Positions 16,506 to 23,482 of a DNA stretch of 64,000 bases are shown here, in pieces. A program made the position numbers and the translations under genes. The stretch spans positions 1 through 64,000 of the forward strand of contig JAZQUV010000004.1 of the NCBI GenBank assembly GCA_045631465.1. The letters run 5' to 3'. A model generated the notes under the pieces. That model worked only from the letters and a program-made list of their open reading frames with translations, had not been told where the DNA came from and ran no database searches. Position 1 is the stretch's first letter; each line of letters opens with the position of its first letter. This DNA is from Aphodosoma sp045631465. GTDB taxonomy: Bacteria > Bacteroidota > Bacteroidia > Bacteroidales > Paludibacteraceae.

Positions 16506-16529
16506 AAAAATACACAATCTCAGTGTGTA
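16506..16529 (-). terminator. Hairpin with T-run, copy 2 of 2 (after dusB)
   Basis: The same hairpin as 16412-16436 with one stem mismatch (TACACAA/GTGTGTA) and five T on the minus strand, 25 bases past the dusB stop. It is the likely dusB terminator; the first copy may be a duplicate. Confidence 0.55.
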
Positions 16530-16553
16530 TCCACTCCCCCAAAAACACACATA

Positions 16554-17543
16554 TTACAAAGAATTCACCATCCCCGGCACAGAGTCAATAATTCCAAAAA
16601 GTTCATCCAACGACTCCGCTCTCAACATCGCAATCCTCGTAGGTTTAAAATGGTCAATACCCTTAAACACCGGCGTCACTGCCAAATGTCTACGGCTATG
16701 CACAATCCCCTTTCGCTCATCGCCCAACCACTCTATCGACCTCAACACATGCTCTTTTATTATATCAATTTGCCATTGCATCTCGTAAGGCGCAATATGC
16801 TCGCCCGTTTGCAAATAATGCTTCACCTCCTCAAATATCCAAGGCCTACCAATCGACCCACGCCCAATCATCACAGCATCAACGCCATACTTATCAAAGC
16901 ACTCACGCGCCCTCTCTGGCGTCGTCACATCGCCATTGCCTATAATCGGAATCCTCATACGCGGATTATTCTTCACCTCTCCAATCAACGTCCAATCTGC
17001 CTCTCCCGTATACATCTGCGCTCTCGTACGACCATGTATTGCCAATGCCTGAGCACCACAATCTTGTATCGCCTCCGCCAAATCAACAATAATCTTCGAC
17101 CCATCATCCCAACCCAAACGAGTTTTCACAGTCACCGGTATCTTCACCGCCTCAACCACTGCTTTCGTGATAGCCAACAGTTTAGGCACATCTCTCAGCA
17201 TACCCGAACCCGCACCTTTGCCTGCCACCTTCTTCACAGGGCAACCAAAATTCAAGTCCAAGATATCCGGACGCGCTTCTTCCACTATTTTCGCCGCCTC
17301 TACCATCGTGTCCACATCCTTGCCATAAATCTGTATAGCCACAGGTCGCTCCTCATCATGTATCGTCAACTTCTGCTCTGTACGCTTCACATTACGTATC
17401 AAAGCATCTGCGCTAACAAACTCAGTATAAACCATATCCGCCCCAAATCGTTTACACAACAATCTGAATGCCGGATCCGTAACATCCTCCATCGGAGCCA
17501 AAAACAAAGGCTCTTTACCGAACTCTACATTACCAATTTTCAT
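16554..17543 (-). CDS. dusB: tRNA-dihydrouridine synthase
   Basis: A 329-residue FMN-dependent enzyme that reduces uridine to dihydrouridine in the tRNA D-loop. The TIM-barrel series is clear: LAPMEDVTDPAFRLLCKRFG at the N-terminus, YTEFVSADAL, LNFGCPVKKVAGKGAGSGML near 97-116 with the catalytic Cys in GCP, KTRLGWDDG, IHGRTRAQMYTGEADW, and PIIGNGDV...GVDAVMIGRGSIGRPWIF for FMN phosphate binding. The C-terminal part is the usual helical tRNA-binding domain. The B-type name follows the general similarity and is less certain than the family. It is transcribed divergently from the SufT-type gene. Confidence 0.92.
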   Translation of the reverse strand: MKIGNVEFGKEPLFLAPMEDVTDPAFRLLCKRFGADMVYTEFVSADALIRNVKRTEQKLTIHDEERPVAIQIYGKDVDTMVEAAKIVEEARPDILDLNFGCPVKKVAGKGAGSGMLRDVPKLLAITKAVVEAVKIPVTVKTRLGWDDGSKIIVDLAEAIQDCGAQALAIHGRTRAQMYTGEADWTLIGEVKNNPRMRIPIIGNGDVTTPERARECFDKYGVDAVMIGRGSIGRPWIFEEVKHYLQTGEHIAPYEMQWQIDIIKEHVLRSIEWLGDERKGIVHSRRHLAVTPVFKGIDHFKPTRIAMLRAESLDELFGIIDSVPGMVNSL

Positions 17544-17572
17544 ACCTTTTTTAACTTTTACTTTTAAAGGTA

Positions 17573-17580
17573 CAAAATTA
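17573..17580 (-). promoter_or_regulatory. -7 box for dusB
   Basis: TAATTTTG on the minus strand, 30 bases upstream of the dusB start. No good -33 TTTG was found. Confidence 0.4.
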
Positions 17581-17594
17581 CAAAAAAAAATTCG

Positions 17595-17602
17595 TATCTT
17601 TG
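17595..17602 (+). promoter_or_regulatory. -7 box for the sufT-lpxH genes
   Basis: TATCTTTG on the plus strand followed by CA, matching TAnnTTTG. Transcription would start at about 17609, so the heptad array that follows would form almost the whole 5' leader. No clear -33 element. Confidence 0.5.
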
Positions 17603-17608
17603 CACAAG

Positions 17609-17681
17609 AAAATTGAAAATTGAGAATTGAGAACTAAAAATTCAAACATTCCTCATTCCTCACTCCTAATTCATCATTAAT
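17609..17681. repeat. Opposed heptad arrays forming the leader of the SufT-type gene
   Basis: AAAATTG x2, AGAATTG, AGAACTA and AAAATTC run in register from 17609. CATTCCT x2, CACTCCT, AATTCAT and CATTAAT follow from 17647 to 17681, one base (T) before the ATG at 17683. The same one-base spacer separates array and ATG at ackA. Confidence 0.85.
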
Positions 17682-17682
17682 T

Positions 17683-17994
17683 ATGAACGAATTCCTCGAA
17701 CTTGAAGAACGCATTGTAGCAATGCTCAAAACTGTTTTCGACCCCGAAATCCCAGTCAACATCTACGACCTCGGTCTCATCTATCGCATCGAAACCAACA
17801 ACGGCGACGTCATCATCGACATGACCCTCACAGCTCCCAACTGTCCTGCTGCCGAATTCATTATGGAAGACGTCAAAATGAAAATCGAATCTGTCGAAGG
17901 CGTAAAATCCGTCAATGTCAACCTTGTATTCGAACCCGAATGGGACCGCTCAATGATGTCCGAAGAAGCCCAACTCGAACTCGGACTATTATAA
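17683..17994 (+). CDS. SufT/MIP18-family Fe-S assembly protein (DUF59)
   Basis: A 103-residue DUF59 (MIP18-like) protein. The diagnostic run is MLKTVFDPEIPVNIYDLGLIY at about 14-34, followed by IDMTLTAPNCPAAEFI with the conserved Cys, and VEGVKSVNVNLVFEPEWDRSMMSEEA near the end. Relatives such as SufT and the MIP18 domain of eukaryotic cytosolic Fe-S assembly act in maturing Fe-S proteins. That fits the presence of sufE 5 kb away, although the two are not in one operon. It lies upstream of lpxH on the plus strand, with a hairpin between. Its leader consists of heptad repeats. Confidence 0.85.
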   Translation: MNEFLELEERIVAMLKTVFDPEIPVNIYDLGLIYRIETNNGDVIIDMTLTAPNCPAAEFIMEDVKMKIESVEGVKSVNVNLVFEPEWDRSMMSEEAQLELGLL

Positions 17995-18021
17995 CAATAA
18001 ATAAAGAAGACAAAAAAACAT

Positions 18022-18056
18022 AATAACATAAACCCTTTTATGAAATTTATGTTATT
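18022..18056 (+). terminator. Hairpin between the SufT-type gene and lpxH
   Basis: AATAACATAAA and TTTATGTTATT pair perfectly over 11 bp with a 13-base loop, followed by CTGTCTTTTATAT. It may be a weak terminator or attenuator. The left arm belongs to a 14-bp sequence repeated directly after lpxH (18859-18872). Confidence 0.5.
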
Positions 18057-18074
18057 CTGTCTTTTATATAAAAA

Positions 18075-18854
18075 ATGAAACATTACTTCGTAGCAGACGC
18101 ACATCTTGGCTCACGCCTATTCGACGACAATGACGCAAAAATTGCCCATTTCATCGAATGGCTCAACATGGCAACTGCCGAAGAATCCGAGATATACCTC
18201 CTTGGTGACATATTCGACTTTTGGTTCGAATTTGCCCATGCCATCCCACCTGGTTTCGACCGCCTACTCAATGCTCTACGCCAAAAGACCCAACAAGGCA
18301 CTCGCATCCATTTCTTCTGTGGCAATCACGACCAATGGACCTATGGATACCTTCGCGACTACTGCGGACTTACTGTGCACAAAACAGGCGATTTCATCGA
18401 TATCGAAGGCAAACGCTTCTATCTTGCCCACGGACACGGACTAGGCGAAAAACGTCGCACCACACTCATCTTAAATAGCATATTCGAAAGTTCCATAGCA
18501 CAATGGCTCTTCCGCCACCTGATGATACCTCGTCTTGGCTATGCCTTTGGCTATCGTTGGAGTGCTCGCAACCGCAAAAAGCACGATTCCATCGAGAATA
18601 CCAACCGCCACCACAACTACTACGAGGCACACACCACCGACTCCAACGCCTTCCAAGTCGAATGGGCAAAACAGTTCTCAACCGAACATCCCGATATCAA
18701 CTACATCGTCATGGGCCACCTGCACCAAGAAATCAATATGCGACTCGGCTCTGGTTGCCAACTCCTCATCCTCGATGAATTCTACCAAAACTATGGCTAC
18801 GCCATCTACGACGGCACCTATCTATGGCCCGAAAACTTCATCTCAATCGACTAA
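18075..18854 (+). CDS. lpxH: UDP-2,3-diacylglucosamine diphosphatase
   Basis: A 259-residue metallophosphoesterase of the LpxH type, which cleaves UDP-2,3-diacylglucosamine to lipid X and UMP in lipid A synthesis at the inner-membrane surface. Metal-site motifs are ADAHLGS near 7-13, YLLGDIFDFWFEF near 43-55, FFCGNHDQW near 80, LAHGHGLGEK near 118, and MGHLHQE near 214. The LGDIFDFWFE motif is characteristic of LpxH rather than of general phosphoesterases. No other lpx gene is nearby. The gene is flanked by copies of a 14-bp sequence and followed by a strong terminator. Confidence 0.9.
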   Translation: MKHYFVADAHLGSRLFDDNDAKIAHFIEWLNMATAEESEIYLLGDIFDFWFEFAHAIPPGFDRLLNALRQKTQQGTRIHFFCGNHDQWTYGYLRDYCGLTVHKTGDFIDIEGKRFYLAHGHGLGEKRRTTLILNSIFESSIAQWLFRHLMIPRLGYAFGYRWSARNRKKHDSIENTNRHHNYYEAHTTDSNAFQVEWAKQFSTEHPDINYIVMGHLHQEINMRLGSGCQLLILDEFYQNYGYAIYDGTYLWPENFISID

Positions 18855-18875
18855 AAACACATAATAACATAACAC

Positions 18876-18915
18876 AAAAAAGAAGATGCAATCATATGAT
18901 TGCATCTTCTTTTTT
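18876..18915. terminator. Bidirectional terminator, perfect 40-bp palindrome
   Basis: Each arm is 20 bases (A6 then GAAGATGCAATCAT and its complement) with no mismatch, centred on CATATG. It lies between lpxH (plus) and the alkaline phosphatase gene (minus) and supplies a U-run in both directions. Confidence 0.9.
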
Positions 18916-18933
18916 ATATAAAACAAACCTCTA

Positions 18934-20013
18934 TTATAACCCCAAAGCTGATTCAATACGAAGAGGTATCTCAGTATTTTCCATTATACCAGTAAATCGA
19001 TCAGCACATGGACCAAACGAATAGATTGGCACCATAGTACCCGTATGATCACCTGTATTAAACTGTGCCTCAACAGTTCTATCATCATACGAACCATTCA
19101 TAATAGTCATACCTCCTGTTTCATGATCGGCAGTAATCACCACAAGTGTTTCACCATCACGCTCTGCAAAATCAAGAGCTACCTTAATAGCACGGTCGAA
19201 ATCAAGCACCTCATCAACTACACCTTCAGTATTATTACCATGGCCTTGATAATCAATCTGCGAACCTTCAATCATAAGAAAAAATCCATCTCCACGAGCG
19301 TCAAGCGACTTAATTGCCAAATCAACTGCACAAGGAAGAAAATCTCCACGCTTACTAACCTGAGGCATATCATCATCTGCACACAAAGCACCAAAAGGCA
19401 ATAGCACCGGAGCTTCAACAGAATCAATTGAATAAACTATATTATAATTAGCGCTACGAAGCGAGTCCGAATAATTCAAAGAATCTTTACGCACCTCAAA
19501 ATTATTACGACCACCCCCCACAAAGAAATCAACACCCGAAGTAAGCATATCAGTAGCAATCTCTTCATACATACCACGATTGATTTGATGAGCATAAAAC
19601 GAAGCAGGAGTTGCGTGTGTAATACGCACAGTAGCCACAAGACCTGTAGCATAACCAGCCTCTTCTGCCAACGAAAGCACCGATTTCACAGTTACCGAAT
19701 CAGCATTCATACCAATCATACCATTATTAGTTTTATCGCCAGTAGCAAGAGCTGTGCCTCCTGCAGCAGAATCAGTAATATACGAACTCGCAGAATAAGT
19801 TTTAGCCAATCCAGTATGTGTACAACGTTCCACATTGAGTGTGCCACCATTAGCCGTCATGCCAGCATATAACTGATTTAAGCCCATTCCATCGCCAATT
19901 AGATAAATCACATTCTTTGGTTTACGATGTTGCGAAGTTGCAATCTGTTCCGATTTTTTACCACACCCCACCAAAACAGTAAGAGTGAATAATAAAAAAA
20001 ATACCTTTTTCAT
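18934..20013 (-). CDS. Alkaline phosphatase (PhoA-type lipoprotein)
   Basis: A 359-residue alkaline phosphatase. The signal peptide ends in the lipobox VLVGC, giving lipidated Cys17, so it is probably membrane-anchored and exported. Active-site features are VIYLIGDGMG near 35-43 (metal Asp41), SYITDSAAGGTALATG near 78-92 with nucleophile Ser82, RITHATPASFYAH, MIEGSQIDYQGHGN and TADHETGG. The length is shorter than the E. coli enzyme and typical of Bacteroidetes homologues. It releases phosphate from external phosphomonoesters. No Pho box could be recognised. It ends in the shared terminator with lpxH. Confidence 0.9.
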   Translation of the reverse strand: MKKVFFLLFTLTVLVGCGKKSEQIATSQHRKPKNVIYLIGDGMGLNQLYAGMTANGGTLNVERCTHTGLAKTYSASSYITDSAAGGTALATGDKTNNGMIGMNADSVTVKSVLSLAEEAGYATGLVATVRITHATPASFYAHQINRGMYEEIATDMLTSGVDFFVGGGRNNFEVRKDSLNYSDSLRSANYNIVYSIDSVEAPVLLPFGALCADDDMPQVSKRGDFLPCAVDLAIKSLDARGDGFFLMIEGSQIDYQGHGNNTEGVVDEVLDFDRAIKVALDFAERDGETLVVITADHETGGMTIMNGSYDDRTVEAQFNTGDHTGTMVPIYSFGPCADRFTGIMENTEIPLRIESALGL

Positions 20014-20070
20014 ATAGCCATAAAATTGTTTTTAATATTCTATCCTCTATAAAAAATCAAAGAGTAAAAA

Positions 20071-20424
20071 TCAATCAATAATAAGTTCATCAGCAAGAGC
20101 CTCATGAGAATTAAGCTCTCTACGTATGGCTTGCAACTCTTTTTTGATTGACTGAAGATTATGTATCACTTTCATTCTACGCTCATCTACATCACGATAT
20201 TTTGTCAAACGCTCATTCACACCTGTGAGAGTAAGATGCTGCTCTTCAATAAGGAACTTTATTTGCTCCAAAAGATCAATATCTTTCTGCACATAACGAC
20301 GCACTCCACCCGCCGACTTTTGCGGACAAAGAGCATCAATCTCTTTCTCCCAAAAACGTAAGGTAGATGCCGGCAAATTAAGCTTCTCCGAAACCTCTTT
20401 TATTGAAAAATACTTCTTCTCCAT
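20071..20424 (-). CDS. MerR-family transcriptional regulator
   Basis: A 117-residue protein with an N-terminal MerR winged helix-turn-helix (YFSIKEVSEKLNLPASTLRFWEKEI at about 4-28, then GGVRRYVQKDIDLLEQI). A helical C-terminal coiled-coil follows (about 60-115), with no cysteines for metal sensing. Short MerR proteins of this type accompany the par-MltD cluster in Bacteroidetes, and it follows the transglycosylase gene after 29 bases. The target is not known. Confidence 0.85.
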   Translation of the reverse strand: MEKKYFSIKEVSEKLNLPASTLRFWEKEIDALCPQKSAGGVRRYVQKDIDLLEQIKFLIEEQHLTLTGVNERLTKYRDVDERRMKVIHNLQSIKKELQAIRRELNSHEALADELIID

Positions 20425-20453
20425 TTTCTATACAACTACAATCAACCACAGAC

Positions 20454-21707
20454 CTACTTATATATCTTAAGTTTTTGTCCAACACGGATTGTCGTAGAAC
20501 TCAACTTATTCCATTTCTGAATATTCTTGACTGATACGCGGTATTTTTTAGCGATTCCACCGAGAGTATCACCACTTTTCACCTTATAATAGATAACCTC
20601 ACCTTCAGACGGTTCAAACTTAACCTCGCGCGACACAAGTTCTGGCTTATAGGCTAAAATAGTATCACGATTAAGAGCATAAGAGTTGATATGCTCAAAC
20701 GGAACTACAAGTGGATAAGGTTTAATATTACCTGGGATAATATCGTAACGATATTGTGGATTGAGAAACTGCAACTCCTCAAAAGGAATACCCACCGTTT
20801 CTGCAATCTGACGAAGATGCACACGATCCGACACCATCACCGTATCTGTTTGATAAACAAACAAAGGTTGCGCTGGACAAATATTATGCTCTTCATAGAA
20901 ATTCATAATATAATTAGCGGCAATAAAAATCGGCACATAACTACGAGTTTCACGAGGAAGGTATGGGTATATTTCCCAAAAATTACGCTTACCATTAGCA
21001 ATACGAATAGCTTTTGCCACATTGCCTGGACCACAATTATAAGCAGCAATCACAAGATGCCAATCTCCATATAATTTATATAAATCAGCAAGAAAACGAG
21101 CTGCTGCATCAGAAGCCTTGCGAGGATCACGACGCTCGTCAACCATACTATTCACTTCTAGACCATAAATTTTACCCGTACCAACCATAAATTGCCACAA
21201 ACCCATTGCCCCAACTGGCGATTTAGCCTTAGCATTCAAAGCACTCTCAATCACAGGCAAATATTTCAATTCAAGAGGCACATTATGTCGCTCTAATGCC
21301 TCTTCAAACATAGGAAAATAATAGGCATTACCTATACCTAACATATATCCAACATTCTTTGGACAACGCGCATAACGCTCTATTTGCGACTTCACAACTT
21401 TGTTATATGTCATCTCCATCGCATGTGGCAACGACTGCAAGCGCACCATATAAACCGAATCCGAAAAATAAACTGCCGAACTATCTTCAACAAAACAATC
21501 TATCTTAAATGATTTTTCAAGAAAATAATCGTGCAAAACACCATCAAATGGCAAATTTAGAATTGAATCTGATTCAAAAATTGAATCAAGAGTAGCAGTT
21601 GAAAATTGAGAATCAATAATTGAATCCGAATTAACCGAAAGAGAATCTTGTGCTATTACAGCAATAGACCAAAACAATGAAACTACTATGTATAAAAATT
21701 TCTTCAT
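20454..21707 (-). CDS. MltD-like lytic transglycosylase with LysM domain
   Basis: A 417-residue exported enzyme that cleaves peptidoglycan between MurNAc and GlcNAc. A signal peptide (about 1-19) is followed by a Ser-rich linker that includes heptad-like DNA, then a transglycosylase SLT domain: VIESALNAKAKSPVGAMGLWQFM near 150-172 with the catalytic Glu in ESALN, and AAYNCGPGNVAKAI near 225. A C-terminal LysM (YYKVKSGDTLGGIAKKY...) binds glycan chains. Gene order parA-parB-DUF5683-MltD is conserved in Bacteroidetes, so this enzyme belongs to a cell-division or segregation neighbourhood. Confidence 0.9.
   Translation of the reverse strand: MKKFLYIVVSLFWSIAVIAQDSLSVNSDSIIDSQFSTATLDSIFESDSILNLPFDGVLHDYFLEKSFKIDCFVEDSSAVYFSDSVYMVRLQSLPHAMEMTYNKVVKSQIERYARCPKNVGYMLGIGNAYYFPMFEEALERHNVPLELKYLPVIESALNAKAKSPVGAMGLWQFMVGTGKIYGLEVNSMVDERRDPRKASDAAARFLADLYKLYGDWHLVIAAYNCGPGNVAKAIRIANGKRNFWEIYPYLPRETRSYVPIFIAANYIMNFYEEHNICPAQPLFVYQTDTVMVSDRVHLRQIAETVGIPFEELQFLNPQYRYDIIPGNIKPYPLVVPFEHINSYALNRDTILAYKPELVSREVKFEPSEGEVIYYKVKSGDTLGGIAKKYRVSVKNIQKWNKLSSTTIRVGQKLKIYK
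21595..21622. repeat. Possible heptad array in the MltD linker
   Basis: GCAGTTG, AAAATTG, AGAATCA and ATAATTG follow in 7-bp steps and resemble units near sufT. They encode part of the Ser/Asp-rich linker after the signal peptide. It could be low-complexity coding sequence by chance. Confidence 0.4.
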
Positions 21708-21744
21708 CTTTAAGCACTACAACTTTATGTTTTTATTTAATTAA

Positions 21745-22497
21745 TTAAAAATAAATTTGCATCTGACACCCCGCAGTTGGTGTACTTGTATGAGGTTCAA
21801 AATCAATTTTTGGTCGAACTTTCATCGAAAGGTCTGTCGAAATATCAAACCCTGCTAATTGAGCATCCACATATGCATCTATCACCGACAACGCATAAAC
21901 CGCCACACCTACAACAATAAATATATCTCGATAACGACGATAATTATCCATCTGATTTTTTACGTACGATCCAGCATTAGATTCAGGATAGCCTTGTGGT
22001 ATAAGCAAAAGGTGAGAATTTGTATTTGGGTCAGTATCTGTATAGTCAAGATAACCTTGTTTATATTCACCATAATACCCTCCAAAATAAGTAATCGCAT
22101 AAGCTACACCAACTGCTCCACCATATATAATTGGCAATTTCCAATACTTGCGATTATAAATTTGTCCTGCACCAGGGAATGTCAATCCCAACCAAAGACT
22201 CATGTTTGGATCTGGCAAAAAATTAGCTCGAGCCAAACTACGCTGTTCTTTACGCATCTGTTTCGCAATCTTTGCCGAATCCTCTTTTACAAGAAGTGTA
22301 TCTAATTGAGGATTAAAAATTAAAGATTGATAACTCAAAGTGGTATCAGAATTAAGAACCGAAGGCCCTTGAGTCTTTGACACAAAAATTGAAGACAGAG
22401 AGTCTTGTACTGAAAATTGCGCATTATCTGATTGTGCTTGTAGCAATCCTGCCACAAACAAACAAATAAATAATATGTATCCTCTCAATATTCTCAC
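21745..22497 (-). CDS. DUF5683 membrane protein
   Basis: A 250-residue protein with signal peptide (ending GLLQAQ), a variable N-terminal linker, and a conserved region beginning LPDPNMSLWLGLTFPGAGQIYNRKYWKLPIIYGG. The last part fits the DUF5683 family. One or two membrane helices follow (VGVAYAITYFGGYYG; VVGVAVYALSVIDAYVDAQLAG). DUF5683 genes regularly sit between parB and MltD in Bacteroidetes; the function is unknown. Spacing is 37-45 bases to each neighbour, consistent with one operon. Confidence 0.8.
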   Translation of the reverse strand: MRILRGYILFICLFVAGLLQAQSDNAQFSVQDSLSSIFVSKTQGPSVLNSDTTLSYQSLIFNPQLDTLLVKEDSAKIAKQMRKEQRSLARANFLPDPNMSLWLGLTFPGAGQIYNRKYWKLPIIYGGAVGVAYAITYFGGYYGEYKQGYLDYTDTDPNTNSHLLLIPQGYPESNAGSYVKNQMDNYRRYRDIFIVVGVAVYALSVIDAYVDAQLAGFDISTDLSMKVRPKIDFEPHTSTPTAGCQMQIYF

Positions 22498-22542
22498 TAT
22501 TAATTTATGTGAACTTCTAAGTAAGATGCTATAATTTATCGC

Positions 22543-23415
22543 CTATATCTTATCAAACAACGACATCAAACGCAATAAATCATCGTCAGAGTCAAAAGGG
22601 ATTGTAAGTTTACCCTTACCATTCTCGTTATACGACAACTTTACCTTAGCATTAAACTTATCTTTCAATTCACGACAAAGAGCATCATACTCCTCTGGCA
22701 TAATAACACGCTCTTTATCTTTCTTCACTGGTTGCTCAACATCACCTCCTATAGCAGCCAAACGAACCAACTCCTCAGTGCGACGCACAGATGCTCCCTC
22801 TGCCAACACTTGATTATAAATACGCAACATCTGCTCTGGTTCTTCTACACTAACCAACGCACGAGCATGCCCCATATCAATCTTCTTATCTTTCAAGCCC
22901 ATTTGTATTTCAGCAGGCAATTTAAGCAAACGAAGATAATTAGTGATAGTAGCTCGCTTTTTGCCTACGCGCTCTGCCAAAGCTTCTTGCGTAAGACCAA
23001 GCGTTGCCACAAGACTATTATAACTCAACGCTATTTCTATAGCATTCAAATCCTCACGCTGAATATTCTCAATCAGAGCCATCTCCATCACCTGCCCATC
23101 ATCCACATCACGAATATAAGCAGGTATTTTGTCCAACCCTACCAATTTAGAAGCACGATAACGACGTTCACCTGCAATGATTTGATAATTATCATCCGAA
23201 ATCTTACGCAAAGTGATAGGGCTAATAATACCATTAGCACGAATAGAAGCAGCCAACTCTTCTAGAGCCTCATCATCAAAATCAGTACGTGGTTGATTTG
23301 GATTTGGATGTATTTTACTAATTTCTATCTCATTAAATAACGTAGAGCCCACCGCCACAACTGGTTCCGTTTCAATCAACGCACTGAGTCCACGACCTAA
23401 AACTTGTTTTTTCAT
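22543..23415 (-). CDS. parB: Chromosome partitioning protein ParB
   Basis: A 290-residue ParB. The start is set at 23415, where the protein begins MKKQVLGRGLSALIETE, the usual ParB N-terminus; an in-frame extension of 15 residues has no family similarity. The CTP-binding domain shows NPNQPRTDFDDEALEELAASI and IIAGERRYRASKL with the GERR motif. A helix-turn-helix follows (GLTQEALAERVGKKRATITNYLRLLKLP), then a C-terminal dimerisation region. ParB binds parS sites near the origin and spreads as a CTP-driven clamp. parA lies 67 bases upstream on the same strand, with a heptad array between them. No complete parS was found in the window. Confidence 0.95.
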   Translation of the reverse strand: MKKQVLGRGLSALIETEPVVAVGSTLFNEIEISKIHPNPNQPRTDFDDEALEELAASIRANGIISPITLRKISDDNYQIIAGERRYRASKLVGLDKIPAYIRDVDDGQVMEMALIENIQREDLNAIEIALSYNSLVATLGLTQEALAERVGKKRATITNYLRLLKLPAEIQMGLKDKKIDMGHARALVSVEEPEQMLRIYNQVLAEGASVRRTEELVRLAAIGGDVEQPVKKDKERVIMPEEYDALCRELKDKFNAKVKLSYNENGKGKLTIPFDSDDDLLRLMSLFDKI

Positions 23416-23428
23416 ATAATAAATATTT

Positions 23429-23478
23429 AGTAGCGAGTAACGAAACTTGCCATTCCTCACTTCTCATTCCACATTAAT
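23429..23478. repeat. Opposed heptad arrays between parA and parB
   Basis: AGTAGCG, AGTAACG and AAACTTG at 23429-23449 are followed by one base and then CATTCCT, CACTTCT, CATTCCA and CATTAAT at 23451-23478. CATTCCT and CATTAAT are also used upstream of the SufT-type gene, and CACTTCT at the end of sufE. Confidence 0.75.
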
Positions 23479-23482
23479 TATT

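Noticed and set aside
22300..22345. Heptads in the DUF5683 gene linker
   Set aside because: A-rich, partly 7-bp periodic, but no fixed CA phase; indistinguishable from low-complexity coding sequence.
23416..23460. ParB extension of 15 residues
   Set aside because: The family N-terminus begins MKKQVLGRGLSALIE; the extension overlaps the heptad array.
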